Below, in pieces: positions 15,760-22,681 of a stretch of 32,269 nt of DNA. Origin of the DNA: Vibrio sp. (GTDB taxonomy: Bacteria; Pseudomonadota; Gammaproteobacteria; Enterobacterales; Vibrionaceae). A program made the position numbers and the translations under genes. Location: contig SLFB01000125.1 in NCBI GenBank assembly GCA_007124475.1, positions 1-32,269 of the forward strand, given 5' to 3'. The notes beneath the pieces are model-generated. The model searched no databases. It saw only the letters and a list, made by a program, of their open reading frames with translations, and had not been told where the DNA came from. Each line of letters opens with the position of its first letter. Position 1 is the first letter of the stretch.

Positions 15760-15798
15760 AAAGCATAAAAATTCTATTAATGTGAATAAATATTTAAT
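15760..15798. promoter_or_regulatory. Tandem ArgR operator (two ARG boxes) upstream of argF
   Basis: The box at 15781-15798 contains TGAATAAATATTTA, 13 of 14 to the ARG-box core TGAAT-N4-ATTCA counting the free bases. A weaker box at 15760-15777 (AAAGCATAAAAATTCTAT) keeps 7 of 10 core bases and is exactly 3 bp away, the spacing that binds one ArgR hexamer. They lie 37-75 bp before argF, over the expected promoter (TTCACA to TTTAAT on the minus strand). Arginine-dependent repression is inferred from established ArgR biology. Confidence 0.8.
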
Positions 15799-15805
15799 TG
15801 TGAAT

Positions 15806-15830
15806 GGTGAGCTATGCGAGATAGCTCACC
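15806..15830 (-). terminator. Hairpin after the PIN-PhoH gene
   Basis: A perfect 10-bp stem (GGTGAGCTAT / ATAGCTCACC) with a 5-base loop begins 9 bases past the stop of the phoH-family gene, on the minus strand. The following bases are AT-rich (ATTCACAATTAAAT) but not a clean T-run. It is a likely weak or factor-assisted terminator that separates this gene from the argF promoter only 8 bases further on. Confidence 0.6.
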
Positions 15831-15838
15831 ACGAGTGG

Positions 15839-17215
15839 TTAGAGGTTTTCTTCAGCAAATTCTGCCAGTCGACTGCGCACCACGCCATTAAGATGGAGGT
15901 TGGCACTGCCTTCAAAGTTTTTGAAACGCTCCACCATATAGGTCAAGCCGGAAGTAACGGGTGTGAGGTAGTGGGAATCAATTTGTGCCAAATTACCCGA
16001 GCAGACGATTTTAGTGCCTTCCCCACAGCGAGTAATGATGGTTTTTATTTGTGATGCGGTTAAGTTTTGACATTCATCAAGCAAAACAAAAGCATTTTGG
16101 ATTGAGCGACCACGCATAAAGTTAATCGATTTGAATTGAATATTGGCTTTATCACAAATGTATTTGAGTGAGCCTTCGGTGCAATGGTCGTGCTTGTGTA
16201 GGGCTTCTAAGGTATCGGTGATAGCCGCTAACCAAGGCATCATTTTCTCTTCTTCAGTGCCGGGTAAGAAGCCAATGGATTCTCCGATATCAGGCGTATT
16301 GCGAGTCACTATAATTTTATCGAACATTTTACGTTCAATGGTCTGTTCTAACGCGGCTGCCATTGCGAGCAAAGTTTTACCGCTACCAGCGGCCCCAGTA
16401 AGGATGACTAAATCAATGTCAGGATCGAGTAGGGCATCCAATGCCATGGCTTGATAAATGTTTTTTGGCATGATGTCCCATACTTTACGATGCATAAGAC
16501 GTTCACGACCAAGATCGCGTAAAGTGAGTGACTTTTCATCTAAAGTCTCAACCCGGGCAGCAAAATCACTGTCTTCATCCACCACGTATTGGTTAATGTA
16601 GGTCGGTTCGAACGGTTGACTTTCCAATTTATGGAAAGTTTTTCCACCGAGACTATAACTATCAACGCTTTCTACCTGATCCCAGAAATTGCCTGGTCGA
16701 GTCTGAAAGCCTTTAGTTAGGTATTGCACATCATCAATTAATTGATCGGTGCGGTAATCTTCCACATATCGAACGCCAGCGCCTTTGGCGCGTAAACGCA
16801 TATTAATGTCTTTAGTAATCAGCACGACGGAGCGTGGAGCACGCTTATTTTGTAGGTGAAGCACCGCATTGAGGATTCGATTATCGCCTTCTTTATCGGT
16901 AAAGGCTTTCACAGACTCGTGCACTTCATAATCAGCTAAAATAGCAATGCTACCTTGAGTGCCTTTTGAGGTGGTTAAAGGGATCCCATCAGAGATTTGA
17001 TCTGGGGTGGCGTCATGAAAAATGGTCTCGAGTGCACGAATTGCGACTCTTGCATCACGAGCAACATCTCGCTTGCTATCTTTAATCCTATCGAGTTCTT
17101 CGAGGACTGTCATTGGGATGACAACATCGTGTTCTTGAAAGGAATAAATGGCAAGTGGTTCATGAAGTAAGATGTTGGTATCGAGAACAAACAGTTTCCG
17201 GTCAGTATCGCCCAT
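15839..17215 (-). CDS. PIN domain-PhoH ATPase fusion protein (PhoH2 type)
   Basis: This 458-residue protein has two domains. An N-terminal PIN ribonuclease-like domain (about 7-150) carries the acidic residues in FVLDTNILLHEP (Asp12), LEELDRIK and DKEGDNRIL. A C-terminal PhoH-type ATPase (about 250-455) has P-loop GAAGSGKT (274-281), DIGESIGFLPGTEEEKM and Walker B FVLLDECQN. PhoH2 proteins from other bacteria unwind and cut RNA, so an RNA helicase-nuclease role is plausible but not shown here. It should not be confused with PhoH/YbeZ, which lacks the PIN part. AAGGAG precedes the ATG. The 5' leader has a long inverted repeat. Confidence 0.9.
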   Translation of the reverse strand: MGDTDRKLFVLDTNILLHEPLAIYSFQEHDVVIPMTVLEELDRIKDSKRDVARDARVAIRALETIFHDATPDQISDGIPLTTSKGTQGSIAILADYEVHESVKAFTDKEGDNRILNAVLHLQNKRAPRSVVLITKDINMRLRAKGAGVRYVEDYRTDQLIDDVQYLTKGFQTRPGNFWDQVESVDSYSLGGKTFHKLESQPFEPTYINQYVVDEDSDFAARVETLDEKSLTLRDLGRERLMHRKVWDIMPKNIYQAMALDALLDPDIDLVILTGAAGSGKTLLAMAAALEQTIERKMFDKIIVTRNTPDIGESIGFLPGTEEEKMMPWLAAITDTLEALHKHDHCTEGSLKYICDKANIQFKSINFMRGRSIQNAFVLLDECQNLTASQIKTIITRCGEGTKIVCSGNLAQIDSHYLTPVTSGLTYMVERFKNFEGSANLHLNGVVRSRLAEFAEENL

Positions 17216-17255
17216 AAGCGTCTCCTTGCTATTAGATAGCGTGCAGTATGTTGAA

Positions 17256-17327
17256 GGTTTGCTTTCTGATGCCTACCGATTGATACGTGCTAAGCACATT
17301 CACGATCAGTCAATTGAGAAAGCAAAC
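17256..17327. repeat. Inverted repeat in the PIN-PhoH leader
   Basis: GTTTGCTTTCT at 17257-17267 is perfectly complementary to AGAAAGCAAAC at 17317-17327. Inside, ATTGA (17279-17283) faces TCAAT (17310-17314), and GTGCTAAGCAC makes a small apical palindrome. The whole can fold as one branched-free long stem-loop with internal bulges. It lies 41-112 bases before the PIN-PhoH start on the minus strand, so it could be a 5' UTR structure or a separate small RNA; no terminator T-run adjoins it. Confidence 0.7.
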
Positions 17328-17517
17328 GGGTATGGATACCTGCTGTTTGGCTTTGCATATAATGTACCAAGGTGAACGTTACAGCCACTTGGCGCACTGA
17401 GCGCTCGTTAATGGCGGTATTGTTCAACTTGAGTATAGCAAGCCACTTAACTAGCATGTATGGGGAACCATGACAGTTTGATGTCAACAGCAGCATTAAT
17501 AAAAAAAGCGAGGAATA

Positions 17518-17537
17518 GGCGTGACCTATATCACGCC
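17518..17537. promoter_or_regulatory. CRP-like palindrome upstream of rapA
   Basis: GGCGTGACCTATATCACGCC contains GTGA-N6-TCAC, the CRP half-site core, inside 7-base perfect arms. It lies about 120 bp before rapA. The outer bases differ from the TGTGA/TCACA optimum. It could also form a small RNA hairpin. A role in regulation is inferred only. Confidence 0.4.
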
Positions 17538-17657
17538 TTCAAGTAAGATTAGCGACCTTTTTCCTGCATCATGACAGCGAGATAAATGGAGTGTTCTTGG
17601 CATTGATGCAGTCGTAGTAAAGGATAATGTTTTAGCTCAATAAATGAGGTAGTCTTG

Positions 17658-20567
17658 ATGACTTTTGCTTTAGGGCAGCGCTGGATAAGTGATACAGAAA
17701 GTGATTTAGGGTTGGGAACAGTGGTTGCACTGGATGCCCGAACGGTAACCTTAATGTTTGCCGCATCAGAAGAAAACCGAGTTTATGCTCGTAATGATGC
17801 GCCCGTGACACGAGTCGCCTTTAATGTCGGTGACAGTGTTGATAGTCAAGAAGGATGGTCACTATTTGTTGAGCAAGTGGTTGAAGATCAGGGCGTACTG
17901 ACTTATTTAGGAACTCGTGAAGATACTCAACAATCGGGTGTGGCCTTGCGCGAAATCTTCTTAAGCAACCAAATTCGTTTTAATAAACCTCAAGACAAAC
18001 TCTTTGCTGGTCAAATTGATCGCATGGATAATTTTGTGTTGCGCTACCGAGCGTTACAAAATCAATACATCCAACACAAAAGCCCGATGCGAGGTTTATG
18101 TGGTATGCGCGCTGGCTTGATTCCCCATCAATTATATATTGCCCATGAAGTCGGGCGACGTCACGCCCCACGTGTTTTACTGGCCGATGAAGTGGGGTTA
18201 GGGAAAACGATCGAAGCGGGGATGATCATTCATCAGCAAGTACTACTTGGTCGAGCTGAGCGTATTTTAATTGTCGTTCCAGAAACTTTGCAGCATCAAT
18301 GGTTAGTGGAGATGTTGCGTCGCTTTAACTTACATTTTTCCGTCTTTGATGAAGAGCGGTGTATTGAAGCGTTTGCAGAAGCGGATAATCCGTTTGAAAC
18401 TCAACAGTTTGTCTTATGTTCATTGGACTTTTTACGTAAAAGTCGCAAACGTTTTGAGCAAGCGCTGGAAGCTGATTGGGACTTATTAGTCGTCGATGAA
18501 GCACATCACCTTGAGTGGAGTGAAGAGAAGCCGAGCCGTCATTATCAAGTTGTGGAAGCGTTAGCTGAACGTACCGCTGGGGTGCTTTTATTAACCGCGA
18601 CCCCTGAGCAACTTGGCCGAGAAAGTCACTTTGCTCGTTTACGTTTGCTCGATCCTGATCGCTTTTATGATTATCAAGCCTTTATTGAAGAAGAAGCACA
18701 ATATGCTCCGGTTGCGGATGCGATTACCACTTTATTTTCCGGTAATAAACTGTCTAACGAAGCAAAAAATAAGTTAACTGAATTATTATCGGAACAAGAC
18801 ATTGAACCGTTATTGCGCATCATTGAAAGCAATGCCGAGCAGCAAGCACAGGCACAAGCTCGTCAAGAATTAATTGACAACCTGATGGATCGCCACGGTA
18901 CTGGACGAGTGTTATTTAGAAATACTCGTGCAGCGATCAAAGGTTTCCCGGTAAGAAATGTTCATCTACTACCGATGGAAATACCGACTCAGTACAGCAC
19001 TTCAATGCGTGTAGCAGGCATGATTGGTGGCAAACTCTCTGCAGAAGCTCGTGCGTTAAAAATGCTCTATCCAGAAGAAATTTTCCAAGAGTTCGAAGGC
19101 GATGATGCCAGCTGGTGGCAATTTGACTCACGAGTGAACTGGCTAATTGAAAAAGTAAAAGCTAAACGTAGCGACAAAATTTTAGTCATCGCTTCACGTT
19201 CCAGTACGGCTTTGCAACTTGAACAAGCGCTACGTGAAAGAGAAGGTATTCGCGCTGCTGTTTTTCACGAAGGCATGTCAATTTTAGAGCGTGATAAGGC
19301 CGCCGCTTATTTTGCACAAGAAGAAGGTGGCGCTCAGGTCTTAATCTGTAGTGAAATTGGTTCTGAAGGTCGTAACTTCCAGTTTGCGAATCAATTGGTG
19401 ATGTTTGATTTACCGTTCAATCCCGATTTACTTGAGCAGCGGATTGGTCGTTTAGACCGAATTGGCCAACAGAATGATATTGATATTTACGTGCCTTATT
19501 TACAAGGTACGGCGCAAGAGATCTTAGCCCGTTGGTATGATCAAGGTTTAAATGCTTTTGCTGAAACGTGTCCAACCGGTAGAACCGTTTACGACAAGTT
19601 CGCTGATGATTTGATTGCGATGTTAGCTAGTGCAGACAGTCGCGAACTGGATGAGTTAATCACGGCTTCTGCTAAGCTTAACAAAAGCTTGAAAAGCGAT
19701 TTAGAGCAGGGCCGTGATCGATTATTAGAAATGCATTCACACGGTGGAGATAAGGCGTTGCAGATCGCCCAATCTATCGCTGAAACAGATGGTGATACTA
19801 ATTTAGTGAGTTTTGCTTTAAGCCTGTTTGATACCATAGGCCTCAATCAGGACGATAAAGGGGAAAACGCGATAGTGGTAACGCCATCTGAGCATATGAT
19901 GGTGCCGAGCTACCCTGGTTTACCTTATGAAGGGGCAACCATCACCTTTGATCGACCGACGGCTTTAGCGCGCGAGGATATGCACTTTATCAGTTGGGAG
20001 CACCCTATGATCCAAGGGGGCATTGATTTGCTGATGAGCGAAGGTGTCGGTACTTGTGCGGTATCGTTATTGAAAAATAAGGCGTTACCGGTGGGGACTT
20101 TACTATTGGAGTTGGTGTATGCCGTTGATGCACAAGCACCAAAACGCAGTGGTATCGGGCGATTCTTGCCGCGTACACCGATTCGTTTAATGATGGATGC
20201 GCGTGGTAATGATCTCTCATCACAAGTTGAGTTTGAGAGTTTCAATCGTCAGTTAAGTCCGGTTAACCGTCATTTGGCTAGCAAATTGGTGAGTTCAGTA
20301 CAAAAAGATATTCATCATTTAATTGCTCTGGCGGATCAGCGAGTGGTGGAAAACGTGGAAATGATTCGCGCACAAGCCCAGCAAGAAATGCAATCTAGCT
20401 TGAATGCTGAGTTGGAGCGCTTACAGGCATTGAAAGCGGTTAATCCCAATATTCGTGATGAAGAAATTGCAGCGATTGAGCATCAAATCAACCAGCTCAA
20501 TGCTTATATTGCTCAAGCGCAATTCCAGTTAGATTCACTACGTTTGATTGTGGTGAGCCATAACTGA
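17658..20567 (+). CDS. rapA: RapA, RNA polymerase-associated ATPase (Swi2/Snf2 family)
   Basis: This 969-residue protein is a Swi2/Snf2 ATPase that binds RNA polymerase core and promotes its recycling after transcription. The N-terminal Tudor-like domains include LGQRWISDTESDLGLGTVVA. The ATPase lobes show Walker A ADEVGLGKT (176-184), DEAH (280-283) and LLTATPEQLGRESHFARL. In lobe 2, HEGMSILERDKAAAYFA, SEIGSEGRNFQFA and QRIGRLDRIGQ are seen. The end (NPNIRDEEIAAIE to LRLIVVSHN) matches E. coli RapA (968 residues). Start choice: a TTG lies one codon upstream, but ATG 17658 follows GAGGT by 8 bases. It is the largest gene in the window and appears monocistronic, with an ERIC repeat in its 3' region. 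Confidence 0.98.
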   Translation: MTFALGQRWISDTESDLGLGTVVALDARTVTLMFAASEENRVYARNDAPVTRVAFNVGDSVDSQEGWSLFVEQVVEDQGVLTYLGTREDTQQSGVALREIFLSNQIRFNKPQDKLFAGQIDRMDNFVLRYRALQNQYIQHKSPMRGLCGMRAGLIPHQLYIAHEVGRRHAPRVLLADEVGLGKTIEAGMIIHQQVLLGRAERILIVVPETLQHQWLVEMLRRFNLHFSVFDEERCIEAFAEADNPFETQQFVLCSLDFLRKSRKRFEQALEADWDLLVVDEAHHLEWSEEKPSRHYQVVEALAERTAGVLLLTATPEQLGRESHFARLRLLDPDRFYDYQAFIEEEAQYAPVADAITTLFSGNKLSNEAKNKLTELLSEQDIEPLLRIIESNAEQQAQAQARQELIDNLMDRHGTGRVLFRNTRAAIKGFPVRNVHLLPMEIPTQYSTSMRVAGMIGGKLSAEARALKMLYPEEIFQEFEGDDASWWQFDSRVNWLIEKVKAKRSDKILVIASRSSTALQLEQALREREGIRAAVFHEGMSILERDKAAAYFAQEEGGAQVLICSEIGSEGRNFQFANQLVMFDLPFNPDLLEQRIGRLDRIGQQNDIDIYVPYLQGTAQEILARWYDQGLNAFAETCPTGRTVYDKFADDLIAMLASADSRELDELITASAKLNKSLKSDLEQGRDRLLEMHSHGGDKALQIAQSIAETDGDTNLVSFALSLFDTIGLNQDDKGENAIVVTPSEHMMVPSYPGLPYEGATITFDRPTALAREDMHFISWEHPMIQGGIDLLMSEGVGTCAVSLLKNKALPVGTLLLELVYAVDAQAPKRSGIGRFLPRTPIRLMMDARGNDLSSQVEFESFNRQLSPVNRHLASKLVSSVQKDIHHLIALADQRVVENVEMIRAQAQQEMQSSLNAELERLQALKAVNPNIRDEEIAAIEHQINQLNAYIAQAQFQLDSLRLIVVSHN

Positions 20568-20589
20568 TGTACTTAAAGTGAAAGCTAAC

Positions 20590-20717
20590 TATCCCCTTCC
20601 GACTTGAAGCTGCAGGGGTGTTGGCTACGTTCGTTCGCCCCAATCACATAGTCTATCTATGCTCATGGGGACTTACTCACTTGCCGCCTCCCTGCAACGC
20701 CAAGTTGTTTGGTTATA
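20590..20717 (+). repeat. Full-length ERIC element (about 128 bp)
   Basis: The imperfect palindrome begins TATCCCCTTCCGACTTGAAG and ends CAAGTTGTTTGGTTATA. Its middle has GTTGGCTACGTTCGTTCGCC, a CATGGGGACTTACTCACTTG stretch and GCCGCCTCCCTGCAAC. These blocks, their order and the 127-128 bp length fit ERIC (enterobacterial repetitive intergenic consensus) sequences as I remember them from Yersinia, Photorhabdus and Vibrio. It starts 22 bases after the rapA stop. A shortened relative lies at 30039-30117. Such elements are non-coding, fold into a long hairpin in RNA and are presumed to spread in trans. Confidence 0.88.
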
Positions 20718-20741
20718 AAGCAATCCAATAATATCGCCTTG

Positions 20742-20775
20742 TTTAGGTATATTTGCATATATTTAGGTATATAAT
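20742..20775 (+). promoter_or_regulatory. rluA promoter region with an 11-bp direct repeat
   Basis: TTTAGGTATAT occurs at 20742-20752 and again at 20762-20772, a 20-bp period of about two helical turns. The second copy runs into TATAAT (20770-20775), the probable -10 of rluA, 35 bp before its ATG. No good -35 is visible at 16-18 bp, which would fit an activated promoter or chance in AT-rich DNA. Confidence 0.5.
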
Positions 20776-20809
20776 GCAGCGTTTTTTTCTGATGAGACGT
20801 GATTGAATT

Positions 20810-21568
20810 ATGGCTATGCTTGAATACCATCCGCCAACTGATCCATGGGTTGATATTATCTATGAAGATGAGCATATTTTAGCCGTCAATAAACCATCTG
20901 GTTTACTGTCCGTTCCAGGGCGTTTAGCTGAGCATCACGATAGTATGTGGAGCCGGTTGCAACAGAGCCATCCTGGTATTCAAGTGGTTCATCGCTTGGA
21001 TATGTCAACATCAGGTTTAATGCTATTTGCTAAGCATAAGTGTGCAGAAGCGGCGTTGAAAAAGCAATTCCAGTATCGATTAACGCATAAATTGTATTTC
21101 GCTCGTGTTTGGGGGCACGTGGAAGATCAAGTGGGAATGATTGATCTGCCATTGATTTGTGATTGGCCTAATCGGCCACGTCAAAAAGTGTGTTATCAAG
21201 ATGGTAAACCATCACAAACTGAGTTTCAGGTTGCGTTGCGAGAAGTACATCCTAATGGCGATAAAACAACGATTATGCGCTTATTGCCAATCACAGGTCG
21301 TTCACATCAACTGAGAGTACATATGCAGGCTTTTGGCCACCCAATCGTTGGTGATGAATTTTACGCAACTGAGGAAGCGCTTGCTTTTAGTTCACGCTTA
21401 GAATTGCACGCCGCTGAGCTAAGTTTTTATCATCCGAGTAGTGAGCGGTTACGCAATTTATTTGTTCCGTGTGACTTTTATCCTGCAGCGCAAGAGATGC
21501 TCTTTGCTTATTTTGATCCAGCGCGTAAATTACCTGACTATAAGTCACTGCCTATCCAGTCACGTTAA
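20810..21568 (+). CDS. rluA: RluA, dual-specificity pseudouridine synthase
   Basis: This 252-residue enzyme isomerises U746 of 23S rRNA and U32 of several tRNAs (E. coli numbering). The N-terminal blocks LAVNKPSGLLSVPGRLAEHH and VVHRLDMSTSGLMLFAK are family signatures, with catalytic Asp64. Later come DLPLICDWPNRPRQKVCY, PITGRSHQLRVHM and GHPIVGDEFY. It lacks an S4 domain, as RluA does. The chain is about 30 residues longer than E. coli RluA (219), with an extra C-terminal tail after LFVPCDFYP. The start at 20810 gives MAMLEYHPP, which aligns with MGMENYNPP in E. coli. Confidence 0.95.
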   Translation: MAMLEYHPPTDPWVDIIYEDEHILAVNKPSGLLSVPGRLAEHHDSMWSRLQQSHPGIQVVHRLDMSTSGLMLFAKHKCAEAALKKQFQYRLTHKLYFARVWGHVEDQVGMIDLPLICDWPNRPRQKVCYQDGKPSQTEFQVALREVHPNGDKTTIMRLLPITGRSHQLRVHMQAFGHPIVGDEFYATEEALAFSSRLELHAAELSFYHPSSERLRNLFVPCDFYPAAQEMLFAYFDPARKLPDYKSLPIQSR

Positions 21569-21622
21569 AGTTTAACTCTCCCATTATTTTTATCATCAGG
21601 CGGTGCATAAGGAGTTAGTATT

Positions 21623-22585
21623 ATGTCATTGCCTGTGGTTGTGTTTGTTGATCGTGCCACGATCCCTGCTCATATTGAGTTACCAAAATTGAATTTTGCT
21701 CATCATTGGATCGAATACGATCGAACCCGTGCTGAGCAGATCGTTGAGCGCTTAGCTGATGCAGATATTGTGATTTGCAACAAAGTTATTTTAGATCGCG
21801 TAGTATTAGAGCAGTTACCTCAGTTAAAGATGATTGCGGTTGCTGCAACCGGTTTTAATAATTTGGATCTTGAGTATTGTCAGCAGAATAATATTGCGGT
21901 GGCAAATGTACGCGGTTATGCCACACGCTCAGTTCCTGAGCACGTGATAGCCATGATTTTTGCCCTACGTCGTAATTTATTGGGTTACCATCAAGATATT
22001 GCGGCTGGAGTATGGCAACAAACTAAGCAATTTTGCTTTTTTACTCATCCGATTGGTGATGTCGCCGGTAGCCGATTAGGTATTATTGGGTCTGGTGCCC
22101 TTGGACAGGCCACGGCGGCACTCGCTCAATCCATTGGTATGCAGGTGATGTTTGCTGAACGTAAAGGAGCCTCAACTTGCCGAGCCGGTTTTCAGCCTTT
22201 TGAATCAGTTTTACGCGAGAGTGATGTGATCAGCTTGCATTGTCCATTGTCAGAGGCAACTTATCATCTGATTGATCAACATGAGCTATCAATGATGAAA
22301 AGTAGCGCACTATTGATCAATACCGGTAGAGGTGGCTTGGTCAATGAGCAGGCGTTAGTGATGGCATTAAAAACACAGCAGATTGCAGGGGCAGGGGTGG
22401 ATGTCTTTACGACCGAGCCGGCGGAGGACAGTAATCCGTTGATAGCCCACAGCCACTTGCCGCAATTATTGCTCACCCCTCATGTGGCATGGGGAAGCGA
22501 TTCTGCTATCAGTCAATTAACTCAGATCTTAATCAACAATATTAATGCTTATTATGCAGGTGAGACATTAAACCGTTTGGTGTAA
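21623..22585 (+). CDS. D-2-hydroxyacid dehydrogenase (glycerate dehydrogenase-like)
   Basis: This 320-residue NAD-dependent oxidoreductase belongs to the D-isomer-specific 2-hydroxyacid dehydrogenases. The Rossmann motif is GIIGSGALG (153-161), and Glu179 at the end of the second strand suggests NAD over NADP. Catalytic residues are Arg236 (INTGRGGLVNE), Glu265 (TTEPAED) and His287 (TPHVAW). Vibrio orthologues are usually named glycerate dehydrogenase HprA, but substrate cannot be read from sequence, so no symbol is given. It stands 54 bases after rluA, possibly co-transcribed, with an AAGGAG site before the ATG. It ends at a convergent hairpin shared with valS. Confidence 0.9.
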   Translation: MSLPVVVFVDRATIPAHIELPKLNFAHHWIEYDRTRAEQIVERLADADIVICNKVILDRVVLEQLPQLKMIAVAATGFNNLDLEYCQQNNIAVANVRGYATRSVPEHVIAMIFALRRNLLGYHQDIAAGVWQQTKQFCFFTHPIGDVAGSRLGIIGSGALGQATAALAQSIGMQVMFAERKGASTCRAGFQPFESVLRESDVISLHCPLSEATYHLIDQHELSMMKSSALLINTGRGGLVNEQALVMALKTQQIAGAGVDVFTTEPAEDSNPLIAHSHLPQLLLTPHVAWGSDSAISQLTQILINNINAYYAGETLNRLV

Positions 22586-22587
22586 TG

Positions 22588-22629
22588 AAAAAATACGCCC
22601 AACAAGCAATAAGATGTGTTGGGCGTATT
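22588..22629 (-). terminator. Terminator of valS (convergent with the dehydrogenase gene)
   Basis: A perfect 13-bp stem (AATACGCCCAACA / TGTTGGGCGTATT) with a 12-base loop spans 22592-22629. On the minus strand it runs straight into a six-T tract, making it a strong terminator for pepA-holC-valS. On the plus strand the flank is ATTAATG with no T-run, so its effect on the dehydrogenase transcript is weaker. Confidence 0.9.
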
Positions 22630-22681
22630 AATGTGGTTAACTTACTAGTTCAAGCAGCCGTCATCACACGATGACAACAGA

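Larger units (their letters stand above)
17216..17657. other. Intergenic region between divergent PIN-PhoH gene and rapA
   Basis: This is the longest gene-free stretch of the window. It must hold the promoters of the leftward PIN-PhoH gene and rightward rapA. It contains a 12/11-base inverted repeat at 17256-17327, a TATAAT at 17358-17363 without a good -35, the palindrome TGACA-N6-TGTCA at 17471-17486, and a CRP-like palindrome at 17518-17537. No convincing small gene is seen: the short open frames lack ribosome-binding sites and family likeness. Confidence 0.7.

Noticed and set aside
20663..20875. A 70-codon minus-strand open frame across the ERIC repeat and rluA start
   Set aside because: It is built from the repeat and from rluA antisense, with no independent evidence of coding.
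22660..22675. GTCATC / GATGAC hairpin just after valS
   Set aside because: Six base pairs only and no T-run; the strong terminator at 22588-22629 explains termination.
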